Below, one piece after another: positions 33,569-44,245 of a stretch of DNA of 64,000 bases. Source of the DNA: Ariolimax columbianus (lineage: Eukaryota; Mollusca; Gastropoda; Stylommatophora; Arionidae); assembly GCA_036924085.1 (NCBI GenBank), contig JAVGWX010000004.1, forward strand, positions 78,756,941 through 78,820,940, given 5' to 3'. The notes beneath the pieces were generated by a model. The model had not been told where the DNA came from. It saw nothing but the letters and a program-made list of their open reading frames with translations, and made no database searches. Every line of letters begins with the position of its first letter. Positions within the stretch are counted from its first letter, which is position 1. Made by a program: the position numbers and the translations under genes.

Positions 33569-33784
33569 TAGCTGCAGTACCCACTGGCGTGTGGATAATG
33601 CTCTGAGCTGCACAATCCACCTCCACTCCATAGGTTAAATGCATTGTTGTCTCTTTCTTTGCTGTTTGTCTTCTATCAATTATCCCCATGGATGATGAAG
33701 ATATACAGGCATCGGAAATTGCACCTCTGCCCTTTTGTGGTGATTTTCCAGGTGGCAGTGAATACCAAATGTACCGTCACTATG
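33569..33784. other. Short unassigned stretch
   Basis: No repeat or gene recognised. Confidence 0.3.
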
Positions 33785-34149
33785 GATTAACTGGGGGAGG
33801 AAGACTAACTTCTGATCAGGAAAAATATACTGATCAGACATATTAGTCATGGTCAGGCAAAACATACTGGACAAGACCCTCACCTTGGCTTCCTCGAAGC
33901 CCTCCCTGGAAACGGGCTGTGTTCATGGGAACCTGGCTAACAACGTGAGGGATCGACATGATCCCCATATTAGTGAGGGACACGCAGATGAAGCCAAGCA
34001 TAGCACAACTGCAAGGAGGACACCGGACCACCTTCATCCATCAGCACACTCGGGATGTGAGGAAAGCTACAACAGACCGCCACTTTTCGGGGAGCACAAA
34101 ATGGTAAATCTACGCTTTGTGATTGTGGGCATTCTTTCAACAACATAAG
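33785..34149 (+). repeat. REP-2 dispersed repeat, near full length
   Basis: It starts with 'gggggaggaagactaacttc' and ends 'gattgtgggcattctttcaacaac' at the (CAA)n side, the full family order in the tail-forward direction. Confidence 0.75.
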
Positions 34150-34345
34150 GGTCACTGCAACCAGGGAAGGCCTCCATGGTTGATGCAGTCCAAGACAGAC
34201 ATGAGATCAGAAAGTCTAGAGCAGAGAGAATACCAGTAACAGCTGCAGACCATGTTTGTTAGTCGTGTCATAGAACTGTCCACACTCACATTGGCGTGAT
34301 CAGCCACAAGCGCACTCACAGACTCAAGGATGTACTATGACATAG
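34150..34345 (+). mobile_element. RTE-like LINE C-terminus with C2H2 finger
   Basis: It reads 'AVQDRHEIRKSRAERIPVTA', then 'SCHRTVHTHIGVISHKRTH'. The first zinc-binding Cys pair is damaged (C-stop-SC). It matches the + copy at 8483-8800. Confidence 0.65.
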
Positions 34346-35900
34346 GAGGATGTTGGCGGTCCACACCGATAGCGATGGACAATTATTTATGTGACATAGA
34401 TATGAAGGCTGTTGTGACGTTCACATATAGAGATCTGGATTTCAATAAACAAATCTATCCTGACTTGGAACCAGTTCTGACGTATGGCAGTGAATCATGG
34501 ACAATCAGTAATCAAGCACACAGATCTTTGGAAGTAACCAAAATGTTGTTTTACAGAAGAATGCAGCGGATTCCATGTACTGCAAAGAAGACTAATGATA
34601 CAGTACTCGAAGAGACACAAACACAAAGAAGACTAATGATTCAGTACTCGAAGAGACACAAACACAAAGAAGACTAATAATACAGTACTCGAAGAGACAC
34701 AAACACAAAGAAGACTAATGATACAGTACTCGAAGAGACACAAACACAAAGAAGACTAATGATACAGTACTCGAAGAGACACAACCACAAAGAAGACTAA
34801 TGATACAGTACTCGAAGAGACACAAACACAAAGAAGACTAATGATACAGTACTCGAAGAGACACAAACACAAAGAAGACTAATGATACAGTACTCGAAGA
34901 GACACAAACACAAAGAAGACTAATGTTACAGTACTCGAAGAGACACAAACACAAAGAAGACTAATGATACAGTACTCGAAGAGACACAAATACAAAGAAG
35001 ACTAATGATACAGTACTCGAAGAGACACAAAGACAAAGAAGACTAATGATACAGTACTCGAAGAGACACAAACACAAAGAAGACTAATGATACAGTACTC
35101 GAAGAGACACAAACACAAAGAAGACTAATGATACAGTACTCGAAGAGACACAAACACAAAGAAGACTAATGATACAGTACTCGAAGAGACACAAACACAA
35201 AGAAGACTAAGGATACAGTACTCGAAGAGACACAAAGACAAAGAAGACTAATGATACAGTACTCGAAGAGACACAAACACAAAGAAGATTAATGATACAG
35301 TACTCGAAGAGACACAAACACAAAGAAGACTAATGATACAGTACTCAAAGAGACACAAACACAAAGAAGACTAATGATACAGTACTCGAAGAGACACAAA
35401 CACAAAGAAGACTAATGATACAGTACTCGAAGAGACACAAACACAAAGAAGACTAATGATACAGTACTCGAAGAGACACAAAGACAAAGAAGACTAATGA
35501 TACAGTACTCGAAGAGACACAAAGACAAAGAAGACTAATGATACAGTACTCGAAGAGACACAAACACAAAGAAGACTAATGATACAGTACTCGAAGAGAC
35601 ACAAACACAAAGAAGACTAATGATACAGTACTCGAAGAGATACGAAGACAACTCATTGCTAGGATCAGAACAAGACAGTTATCCTTTTTTGTTTGGCGTG
35701 TTATGAGAAGAGGTGGCTTGGATCACATTGTTACAGCCGGATATATAACAAAAAAGAGAGACAGGGGAAGGCCGAGGAAGAAGATGTTGAGCATCCTGAG
35801 AGAATGGCATAGTCGACAATCAACAACAAAGCTGGTAAATGACCCACGTGATAGAAGTGAATGGAGGTCCATGATCGCCATCAGGCAGGGCACCTGATGA
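34346..35900 (+). mobile_element. LINE reverse transcriptase C-terminus carrying a minisatellite
   Basis: Coding-like sequence 'PVLTYGSESWTISNQAHRSL' and 'FYRRMQRIPCTAKKTNDTVL' leads into the 41-bp array. After the array the same protein continues as 'RRQLIARI', 'RRGGLDHIVTAGYITKKRDR', 'GRPRKKMLSILREWHSRQ' and stops at 35895-35897. The array is therefore an expansion inside LINE coding sequence. Confidence 0.8.
34590..35645. repeat. 41-bp minisatellite, about 25 units
   Basis: The unit is 'actaatgatacagtactcga' followed by 'agagacacaaacacaaagaag'. Units differ at one or two positions only (for example aaacac/aaagac, and single changes near 34677, 34925, 35210 and 35288). A length of 41 shifts frame in each unit. 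The edges share 'gaagac', which may have primed the first duplication. Confidence 0.97.
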
Positions 35901-35912
35901 TGGTACTGACTT

Positions 35913-36375
35913 AGCTTAACTTCATTATACTGGCTTAGAAGGCTCTACAGAGTCTGTATACACCAGTTTATTCTACTCCACTGATACCAAAAATAACTGA
36001 GATCATCCAATTTTGTTTAATACATTAACTGCACTACATCCTGTGGCAATGCATTCCAAACATTCATCACTTTCTGACTAAAAAATATTTCCTAATATTT
36101 AATCTGGACCTGTCTTTAAACAATTTGAAGCTGTGTCCTCTTGTTCTTGTAAATGGTTGTACTTTTAAAAACTTGGTATTGTCTAATTTATCCTTTTCAT
36201 TGGTTAATTTGTAAACTTATATTGAGTCATCTCGAACTCGTCTCTGTTCTAGAAACTGTATACCAATTTTTCTGAGTATTTTCTCATAACGGTAATTATG
36301 GAATCCCATGATCAGTTTTATAGCTCTTCTTTGTATCCTTTCTTGCATCCACTCTATAATAAAGACTTCACTTAT
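35913..36375 (-). mobile_element. CR1-like LINE 3' fragment
   Basis: The family 3' end ('cttaacttcattatactgg') is followed on the - strand by the terminal hairpin and degraded ORF2 C-terminal blocks up to the LERIQRRA region. Confidence 0.85.
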
Positions 36376-36404
36376 CCATGGCAAGCGAAGATGCGACAGC
36401 ATCA

Positions 36405-36720
36405 GACATGATTATTCAGATGTGACCGCATATGACTGTACAGCCCGATCTGAGCGTGACAAACTCTATCGCACGTAGGGCACACGTGAACAGGGCTTGT
36501 AATTGGGTCGTCTGGCATTCGGTCATTTCGTGCAGCTCGCTCTTTTTTGCGTCTCCGTAATGGTTCTGTCTCTGTGATACAAGCACCATGTGTGATGGCA
36601 GTGCTGAGTGGCTAGGAGCAAGCAGCTTCCAATGCAGATACATCAATGGAGAAACTATTCAAAGAAACTGTTAGAGTGTCTTTGTATCGATGTTTCTGTT
36701 CTTCCGGCGAGCGCTGGTCT
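36405..36720 (-). mobile_element. LINE C-terminus with C2H2 finger
   Basis: The - strand around 36410-36485 reads 'CPTCDRVCHAQIGLYSHMRS' followed by H, an intact C2H2 pattern. Upstream sequence on that strand has the Asp/Arg-rich linker found before this finger in RTE-type LINEs. Confidence 0.6.
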
Positions 36721-36964
36721 GTCCTGAGCTCACCTTAAACAGTTGTTTAGGGAGGCGCTCATATGACATGCAAACAACATGTATCATCTGACACACGAAC
36801 AACATATATCATCTGACATTTCAAAAATTCAAAAATTTCAAAAACAAGTCAAGAAAAGCAAACAGCATCGATCTTTTGCCATAAAAATGTGTATAAAGTA
36901 GTCTACTACCCCGGCCAATCAGATGGATTCCAGAAAACCAGAGTATCAGAAGTAGAACTTTAAA
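36721..36964. other. Short unassigned stretch
   Basis: It contains a near tandem copy of 'acaacatNtatcatctgaca' at 36773-36822. Confidence 0.4.
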
Positions 36965-37595
36965 AAGGTAATCCATAATAAGGGACAGTTTCTGTTTCTA
37001 AGAATCGACGTCACTGCACTCCGGGCATACCCATAGGTGCTCAGTCTCTCTCATCAAATGGTGTAAGGTATGGATGTTGATGGTCCCTGTAGATCGCTTG
37101 TTGTACACTCTCCTGCTCCATTCTCTCACGCGCCCCACTCCGCTCGAACCTCGTTTAATGTTGAAACTTTGCAGTCTGTGGATTGCTGCTTCATCTCTTG
37201 CAGTGTCCACATCCAGCAGGCAGTCATTCATTGATTTCAAAATGTCACTTCCATACATCACTAATGTGCCCATGATGGGAGCTTGTGAAGCTAAGATATC
37301 AGCTCTTTCATTGCCCTGAACCCCGGCATGAGCAGGACAGTAGATCCAGGTCAACGCCTGGAGGTTTGAGGCCTCAACAGCAGCTATCCACTCGTACCTA
37401 AGCCATCTCTTCTGTACATTCTGAAGTACGGATTGCGCGTCTGTTACGATGACTGCCTTTGTTATAGAAGTCTCATATATCCATTTCAGTGCTGAGGTAA
37501 CTGCTTTCGTCCCCATTCTCATACTGGAGGTTGTTGACATGTATGCCCTACTGCGCTCAGCATCGACCTCTCCTCTCACTCACAGGGGACAGTGG
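36965..37595 (-). mobile_element. LINE fragment with partial RNase H domain (second family)
   Basis: A 193-residue - strand frame (36998-37579) contains 'KAVIVTDAQSVLQNV' and 'IYCPAHAGVQGNERADILAS', the third and fourth acidic blocks of RNase H, and ends 'LWVCPECSDVDS'. The first two blocks (TDGS and the E helix) lie upstream of the frame or are lost. A decayed relative is at 5957-6540. Confidence 0.75.
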
Positions 37596-37689
37596 CATAT
37601 CTTAATTACCCGTTCTTCAACAAGGTGGTTGATCTTGTACGGGTCCCAGCTCTTGTTTCCACTCGTTGCGGTTGCTGGATGAGTTGACC

Positions 37690-37960
37690 AGTAGAAGAGC
37701 GGTTTATTCGATATTTCGTCGCAAATACTGCTGTTCCTCTTTATCGAGTCTTGCCATCTGGCAGGTGGGCCGATCACGGGGTCTCTTCTTATCCCGAGGG
37801 TACCATATATCAGTTCTGGAACTCCAGCGCTCCGTCTTCCTTTCTTGCGATATGGCGAGCCAACGGTGTTTTGAATGGTTTATATGCTGCTGAATGTCTT
37901 TGATTTGTGACACTCTTCTGATGTCGCTGCTGTGAAGGTCCATCTGTCGCTGTTTTACAA
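37690..37960 (-). mobile_element. RTE-like LINE C-terminal remnant
   Basis: The - strand reads 'DLHSSDIRRVSQIKDIQQHI', 'NHSKHRWLAISQERKTERW' and 'WYPRDKKRPRDRPTC', the order seen at 42240-42430. The next sequence on the right is a different LINE. Confidence 0.7.
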
Positions 37961-38552
37961 GAATTTATATAAGTCCGACCTCAATATATCTACCTCTGCT
38001 ATAGTGGGGCACTCCTACATAGTTTAGTGTCATCCGCAAATGTTTCACTCCTGGATCCTATATCAATTTCTAAATCGTATATATATATAGCAAGAACAAA
38101 ATTGGTCCCAAAACCGATCCCTGTGGCACTCCACTTTTTACTTCACACCACTCAGAGTACTCCTTTTTTATGCACATTCTCTGTCTTTTTCCCGTTAACC
38201 AATTTTCAATCTATTCGGCAACTTCCCCATCTATTCCGTGTGATTTTAACTTTAAATAATCTTCGATGAGGTACTCTATCAAAAGCCTTTGCAAAATCTA
38301 GATAAATAACATCCACCTGTTCCACATCTATCATTTTAGTAACCTCTTCCACGAATTCCAATAGATTTGTTAAGCACGATCTCCCTCTGGTAAAACCATG
38401 CCGACTATTTCTGATTATATTAAACCTGTCTAGATGCATTACAATGTTTTCTATGATTATTGATTCTAACATTTTACAGACTCTGTTCGTTAAACTCACC
38501 GGTCATTATTTTTTTTAAATCTGATTTCTTTCCCTTTTTGAATAAGGGGATC

Positions 38553-39392
38553 TTGAGGTACAAAACGGAAAACTACCCAAGCATGGAATGGACCCATGCA
38601 TACACCGACGGTTCTGTAACAAACACAACACAGAACGGAGGGGCAGGGGTATTCCTGAGCCTACCAAACGGTAGAAAAATAACACTGTCAGTGGCAACTG
38701 GAAAATTCTCAAGCAATTTCAGAGCGGAGGCAGAGGCACTGGGGGCTGCGGTAGAAGCAATGCTGACAGGCGAAAGCAATGAAAGCCAGATAGTCCTGTT
38801 TACAGATGCCCTGGCCGTAGTCACAGCACTAAAAAGCCAGAAGAATACTGAACTGAATGATTTAAGAGCAATGCTCTGTCAACTATGCCAGCAGTCCGCA
38901 ACAAAAAGAGTAGTGTTACAGTGGGTTCCATCCCACTGTAACATCCAAGGCAACGAGGAGGCAGACAAACTGGCAAAAGAAGGTGCAAGACTACCACAAC
39001 CATATTCTAGTGTGACCTACGAAGAGTCCAAAAGGCTTATTAGTGCCAGATACATGGCCAAATGGGAAACAGAACATACTGGCTACACAAAAAACGATGC
39101 CTATTACCAGTTGAACAGAAGAGAGCAGGTCGTGGTCTTCAGACTCCGCACAGGCCACAACAGACTGAGGTACCACCTATTCAATAAACTGAAGATAGGT
39201 GGCAATGACGAATGCACTTGTGGTACCAGGAAAATGACCGCTGAACATCTGCTGCAAAACTGCCCGACATACGAGGACCAGAGAAAGCACATGTGGCCAT
39301 CACCAGTGTCAACACTAGACAAGCTCTATTGCAGTGTCGATAGCCTCAGGATGACCGCTGCTTTCTTCGAAAAAATACAGGTTGACGTTTGA
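38553..39392 (+). CDS. LINE RNase H domain, uninterrupted partial ORF
   Basis: The frame is open from the insertion point to a stop at 39390-39392 (about 279 residues; the upstream 31 residues of the open frame belong to the antisense host LINE). RNase H would cut the RNA strand of the RNA-DNA hybrid during retrotransposition. All four acidic residues are visible: Asp in YTDGS (codon 38607), Glu in FRAEAEAL (38727), Asp in FTDALAV (38805) and Asp in GNEEADKLA (38964). After the domain come RLRTGHNRLRYHL and CTCGTRKMTAEHLLQNCP, a zinc-knuckle-like tail. The reverse transcriptase and endonuclease are missing, so this is a preserved remnant and no promoter or start of its own is evident. The intact frame points to a young insertion. 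Confidence 0.75.
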   Translation: MRYKTENYPSMEWTHAYTDGSVTNTTQNGGAGVFLSLPNGRKITLSVATGKFSSNFRAEAEALGAAVEAMLTGESNESQIVLFTDALAVVTALKSQKNTELNDLRAMLCQLCQQSATKRVVLQWVPSHCNIQGNEEADKLAKEGARLPQPYSSVTYEESKRLISARYMAKWETEHTGYTKNDAYYQLNRREQVVVFRLRTGHNRLRYHLFNKLKIGGNDECTCGTRKMTAEHLLQNCPTYEDQRKHMWPSPVSTLDKLYCSVDSLRMTAAFFEKIQVDV

Positions 39393-39428
39393 CACCGTAC
39401 GAAGAAGAAGAAGAAGAAGAAGAAGAAG
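38553..39428 (+). mobile_element. RNase H-type LINE, 5'-truncated insertion with target duplication
   Basis: It is flanked by 'aataaggggatc' (38541-38552) and 'aataagggggatc' (39429-39441), and ends in 'gtacgaagaag' and further (GAA)n. CR1-like LINE sequence is continuous across the flanks. The 876-bp insert is the 3' part of a LINE whose ORF ends in RNase H. Confidence 0.9.
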
Positions 39429-40665
39429 AATAAGGGGGATCACTCCTGCATCTTTCAAATCTCTTTGAACAATTCCTTTTGCAAGTGATTGGGAACAAAA
39501 TATAGCCAATGGTTTTGCTAGTTGGTCTCTCATTTTTTTTTAAAAACATTTTTGGATGGATACCATCTTGACCTGGACATTTATCTACTTTGAATCCCTC
39601 CAATTTGTTTACAACCATTTTCTCCGAAATACATATTGATTCTAATCCAAGTATATCCATTTCACATTTGAAAATATCTATAGGCTCTGGGGTCTTGGAG
39701 CAGTTTTTGTTTTTGTTTGTGTAGAGTATTGTGTGCTAAAGTATTGATTTAGTAGATCGGCTGTCTCCCTATTCTCACTTATTATTTTACCGGTGCTATC
39801 TATGAGAGGGCATACCTTGTTTATTTTGTTCACAAGAAAAGAAGCTTTTACTGTCAGTCTTGATCCTATTAGCAAGTTGTTTTTTCTAAGTCTGTTTTTG
39901 CTTCTTTGTTCCCTTTTTGAGTTATGTTCTGCTTGTCCAAATATTTTAAATATGTATCTTTTGATTTACCTGCCTCTATGTATTTTTTCCATGCTTTATT
40001 TTTAGCTCTTCTACATTTCACTACAAATCTAGTTATCCACTTTTTACGCTTGGGGTTTACCTCCCTACATGGAACACATTCCTCTTTTAGCTTTTCTATA
40101 ACTGTTTTAAAACTCTCCCACTCTTATTCAATATCTGTATCTCCGATAAAATCTTTCCAGATTATGTGGCTCGCTGCCCCTTTCATCTTCTGAACATCTG
40201 CCTTGGAGTAATTGCATGTTCGCGTGTTTATGTTTACTTCTTTCCCTGCTATAAGATCCCAACGGATGATTTGATGTTCACTTGAGCCAAACAGTTCTCC
40301 AACGGTAACGTTATCATATTTTCCTCAGTAGTAAAAACTAAGTCGAGTGTGTTTTTGCCTCTGGTGGCTGCTTATACAAGTTAAATTAAAAAATTGTAAG
40401 TTATGCACTTAACAAGATGTTTTGACTCTTCAAGTGCTTCTGCCATATCCCATTTTATTTCTGGAAAGTTGAAATCCCCCATTAATATAATACTTTCCCT
40501 TCACTTGCCTTTTTTATGCTACTAATCAGTTCCTCATCTTCCTCTTTTTGACTTTTATTTTCTCTCCATACACTTTTATTTTTGTTACCAGGTGATAAAT
40601 CATCTTTGATCGTTATATTAACTGAATTTGTACAGCATAATAAAACGCTGGAGAGGACATCTTCA

Positions 40666-40812
40666 TGGTAGGCAAGCATATGGAAGTAGTCAAGCATATC
40701 GTTGGCCTTTCGTAGAAAGTCTTCGTCTTCCTGGCATAGGCGACGAAGGGGCGGCAGATAGGAAAACGGGAGTTTTGGTACTTGCGTCTTAATTCACCTA
40801 TGGCCATGATTC
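40666..40812 (-). CDS. Coding-like fragment of unknown origin beside a LINE
   Basis: Just beyond the 5'-truncated LINE, the - strand reads KLPFSYLPPLRRLCQEDEDF, then LRKANDMLDYFHMLAYHEDV, ending LSS at the LINE junction. It is more GC-rich than its surroundings. An AG at the upstream edge (near 40790) could be an acceptor. The spacing of hydrophobic and acidic residues recalls a helical region, possibly of COR-like proteins, but no family can be claimed. It may be an exon fragment or part of an unrecognised repeat. Confidence 0.25.
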
Positions 40813-40834
40813 ACCATACAAACAAATTAAATAT

Positions 40835-40962
40835 TTTTTTTTTAAACCGAATTTTAGGAAGGGACGTCACGGAATATATTTTTTTAAACCGAATTTTAGG
40901 AAGGGACGTCACGGAATATATTTTTAAAAACCGAATTTTAGGAAGGGACGTCAAGGAATAGT
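40835..40962. repeat. 42-bp tandem repeat, three units
   Basis: 'accgaattttaggaaggga' starts at 40846, 40888 and 40930, followed each time by 'cgtcacggaatata' and a T run. Confidence 0.95.
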
Positions 40963-41139
40963 CTACTTTTTCGATGTTGGGAGTGTCAAACCTTCTGCAG
41001 AATAGACGAGAATTTATGTCGTCTTAGAAATGAATTTCTTGAATCTGTCAACGTTTGGTTCACGATAAGGAGAGCAGTATTATGTTTCTACAGCAGCACG
41101 ACATTACCCATGCTGTCAGACGATGTAAAGACAACCATA
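40963..41139. other. Short unassigned stretch
   Basis: Nothing recognised. Confidence 0.3.
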
Positions 41140-41370
41140 TTATCTAAACCTAATCCTAAGCCTAATCTTAAACCTAAATCTAACTCTAATCCTAAATTTA
41201 ACTCTAAACCTAATCTTAACCATAAACATAATCCTAAATCTAACCTTAAACCTAACCCTAAACATAAATCTAAACCTAACCTTAACCATAAATCTAACCC
41301 TAAGCCTAACCTTAAATCTAACCTTAAACATAACACTAACCCTAACCATAACCCCAACCCTTCTCAAAAC
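41140..41370. repeat. Degenerate telomere-like (CCTAAN)n tract
   Basis: About 38 consecutive hexamers of CCTAAN / CTTAAN / CATAAN type, with true AACCCTAACC near 41335-41345. It resembles a decayed interstitial array of the animal telomere repeat (TTAGGG). Open frames across it on both strands are artefacts. Confidence 0.85.
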
Positions 41371-41668
41371 TGAATATAACCATGTTTCTACACGTCTATC
41401 GTTATAAAACTATTTACTTATTTATTTAAAATAAAAATTATATCAACTTGTCCTCCCTTTAATCCGAAATGGAATGTCCAGTTACATACCGTGGGAACCC
41501 AGGGAACTCTGTTTCGGATTAATCATGACCTACTTTAGATCTACAGTAGGTTGTGTGTGAATTAAGACACAATTACCTTCCTTTTATTGTTGCTGTTATT
41601 AATTACTCTTTTTTATTTTAAAAAAAACTAAGTTATTCGTCTCTGACTGTTACCGTTATAAATTATTA
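41371..41668. other. AT-rich unassigned stretch
   Basis: No gene or repeat recognised. Confidence 0.3.
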
Positions 41669-41730
41669 TTGTGTGTGTGTGTGTGCATGCGTGTGTGCGT
41701 GGGTGTGTGTGTGTGTGAGTGTGTGTGTCT

Positions 41731-41770
<40 letters not shown>
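41669..41770. repeat. (GT)n microsatellite, interrupted
   Basis: About 100 bp of GT with a few GC, GA and GGGT interruptions. Confidence 0.95.
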
Positions 41771-41773
<3 letters not shown>

Positions 41774-41870
41774 AGGTTTGTCTCCGTATTCTACTGGCGG
41801 AGGCACGCCCTTTCCATTTCAGGCCGAAGTCTTTTAGGCGATATCAGGGCGTTTTAACCAGTGCTTGGAT

Positions 41871-41871
41871 G

Positions 41872-41911
<40 letters not shown>

Positions 41912-41915
41912 TGCC
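41871..41915. repeat. (GT)n microsatellite
   Basis: About 40 bp of GT, near the 'gcgtgtatgtgtg' start. The sequence between the two GT tracts shows no gene. Confidence 0.95.
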
Positions 41916-42239
41916 TATATGTACCTATGCTAGTTACGGCGTTCTCAGAGGTCAAACCCAACCAAAGTGGCAATGGAAGTGCCTCACCCCGAGGCCGTGT
42001 GTTAGAGTTGTGTAAGAGTGTGATTGGTGGACAGAGTTAAATGGAATAGAGTGTGAGGTAACTCCTTGATTGATGTTGGAGTGATTGAAGTAGATCTTGA
42101 TCTAGATGACCAGTTCCTCAGCATAGATGCGGGTTCAAACTTCGTCTCCAGCTGACCCTGTTTTGAGTCACGGAAGTCCAGTGCGTGGTAAGTGCTTCTC
42201 TAGAGGCATCTCGGATGCTGCAGCGTACAGCAAGGGAGT
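41916..42239. other. Unassigned stretch
   Basis: A 'gatgcgggttcaaacttcgt' block at 42125-42145 resembles a SINE B box, but no A box could be placed. Confidence 0.25.
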
Positions 42240-43100
42240 CTGACTAACTCATTGTAGGGCTTCCCCGAGGTCTCTTCTTACCTCGGGTGTACCAGACTGC
42301 TGTCGCTGTGCTCCATCGACAGTCGTTTCGTCGCAACTCACCTGCCCATCTATGTTTTGCCTTGTCTGCATAGATTACCGCATCCTTCACTAGGAACAAT
42401 AATCTTATGTCAGAATTGTGGAGACCTTGCATGCGTGGTTCCGGAGAGTGATTCCGATCAAGAGTTTCTCATGGGAGGCCTGTGTCGCTCTCAATTTATC
42501 TTCTAATGATTTTGTTACTGTCCACGTCTCAGCACAGTAACACAATGCAGGGAATACTGTGTAATTGAAGAGGGAGGCTCGTAGGTCCTGGTCATGGCAA
42601 CAGTCCAGGGCCATGTTAATAGACGAAAAGGCTGCCCAACTCACGCGGCGACGTCTTGACAGCTCAAGTCATTCTGGCTCAATAAGGCGACAGCAGGTTG
42701 AAATATGGTCCATTGTTCTGTGCGAACACCGAATGCTTGATTGTTCGACTGGTTACGATTCTACGAGAGTGGTGCGAACTCTGGCAAGGATGCATTTTGT
42801 GACCAGGAGGAGAGTAAATGGACGATAGTTTCTGAGATCCTCTTTGTCCCCCTTCTTGTGCAAGAGTATTGTTCACGAGTTGTAATAGGCGGCAGGTGTT
42901 TCTCCCAAATGAAGATAATGTGTAAAACGTTGGGCTATGGCTTGGTAAAGGGGTAGACCGCAAGTCCGGATGACTTCCGAGGTGATTTTCTAGATGGCAT
43001 TGGCTCGACAGCATGGCAGAAAGTCTGAGAGCAGAACAACTGGAAGAGGGAGTAAAGTGGATGGGAGAGCAATTGAAGGGGATTCTGACAATTTGAACAG
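42240..43100 (-). mobile_element. RTE-like LINE with internal deletion
   Basis: On the - strand, 'LLHKKGDKEDLRNYRPFTLL' (~42830-42890) and 'TMDHISTCCRLIE' (~42690-42730) are reverse transcriptase finger blocks. They jump directly to 'RRRVSWAAFSSINMALD' (~42600-42660), then 'ALCYCAETWTVTK' and 'KAKHRWAGELRRNDCRW', the C-terminal end. The catalytic YADD palm is missing. Confidence 0.8.
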
Positions 43101-43214
43101 ACTTCTATAGTATGCTTTCATTATTGACTCCTTTCCCAGCTTTGACGTTGTGCGAGACTCATCCGATGCTTTCAGACAATGAATGATTTGGCGGTGGGTC
43201 GCAAGGCTCCGACT
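43101..43214. other. Short unassigned stretch
   Basis: Probably more of the preceding LINE, too decayed to align. Confidence 0.3.
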
Positions 43215-44245
43215 TTTTGACGGAACTTATCTTAACTTAACTGCATTATACTGCTTTATAAGGCTCTACATAGTCTGTATACAACCAGTTTATTCCACTC
43301 CACCGATATTAAAAATGACTGTGATCATTCAATCTATCATTGAACGCATTAACTGACCCTGCCTTCACCACATCCTGTGGCAATGCATTCCAAGCATTCT
43401 CTCTGACTGAAAAAAATGTTTCCTAATATCTAATCTGGACCGGGATCAAGATGCTGAACATCGTATTAGCTGCAGTGGTCAGCCACCCATAGCTGACTGC
43501 TAGCGTCAGGGCCAGCGAATAAAAGCTGCCAAGACCTTTCTACACCTCCACTCGGTGATCCTGGATAACAGGCTGCAGCAGGGTAGACTGGCTAACGAGA
43601 AGGGATCGAAAAGGGAATGCTAACCCGGTACTAAAAAAAATGCTTGCTGAAGTCGGATGTGTTGGTCCGAAAGATGGAAATATCACAGTCAAGCTGTAAA
43701 CTACGACACAACGCATTCCGTTCTCTGCTACTTAAACCCTTTCACTAACTTTCAGTGTTTGGTAGTGGGAGATTGAGAACGAACCAGTATAAAGACGTTA
43801 AGTTAAGTTAATTTGAAACTATGCCCTCTAGTTCTTGCAGTTGGTTGAACTTTGAAAAACTTGTTATAGTCTAATTTATCGTTTCCATTGATTAATTTAT
43901 AAACCTGTATTAAGTCACCTCGAATTCTTCTCTGTTCTAGACACTAATGAAGTAAGTACAGACCCCATCACAACATGCGGCGCATGGGAAATATGGTGTA
44001 AGTCCATATTATTTTGCAGACCAGTTTTTCTAAGTCTTTCCTCATAACTAAAATTCTGGAATCCCACGATCATTTTTGTAGCTCTTTTTTTTTTTTTTTG
44101 GGGGGGGGGGGGGGGGGTATAATTTATATCATGTCTATATCCACTCTATGATAATGACCACACCTGAATACAGCAGGTCTATTTCTATTTAGGTCTCACC
44201 AATGATTTATATAGTTTGACTATCACTTCCTTGCTTCGATGTATA
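43215..44245 (-). mobile_element. CR1-like LINE 3' fragment interrupted by REP-1
   Basis: Family 3' end at 43222, then the WNAL block to 43439. REP-1 is inserted at 43440-43787, and the LINE resumes at about 43812 ('tttgaaactatgccctct'). At 43787-43811 a short + strand LINE tail ('accagtataaagacgttaag') sits in the wrong orientation. A T11/G18 run lies at 44086-44117. Confidence 0.8.
43440..43787 (+). repeat. REP-1 inside a CR1-like LINE
   Basis: It starts 'gggatcaagatgctgaacat' and ends 'gggagattgagaacgaacc'. The (GAA)n tail is minimal, and the junction runs into a LINE tail in opposite orientation. Confidence 0.75.

Larger units (their letters stand above)
37968..40665 (-). mobile_element. 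CR1-like LINE, truncated at both ends and interrupted
   Basis: The - strand matches ORF2 of the full-length copy from about the 'VLLYCINSVNITIK' block (40660) to the RT C-terminal half (37968). Frames are broken. It lacks the family 3' end and is split at 38541-39441 by an inserted RNase H LINE fragment. Left of the break it has 'ATG'-poor, stop-rich frames, so no protein is expected. Confidence 0.88.

Noticed and set aside
34590..35645. Array of near-identical units that superficially recalls a CRISPR array
   Set aside because: There are no unique spacers; the full 41-bp unit repeats head to tail and derives from LINE coding sequence in a eukaryotic context.
38460..38552. N-terminal extension of the RNase H frame
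   Set aside because: These 31 residues are the antisense of the host CR1 copy; the target duplication shows the insert begins at 38553.
41088..41373. Open frames on both strands across the CCTAA-type tract
   Set aside because: The low-complexity peptides (LGLGLDL, NPKPNLK) come from the hexamer repeat.
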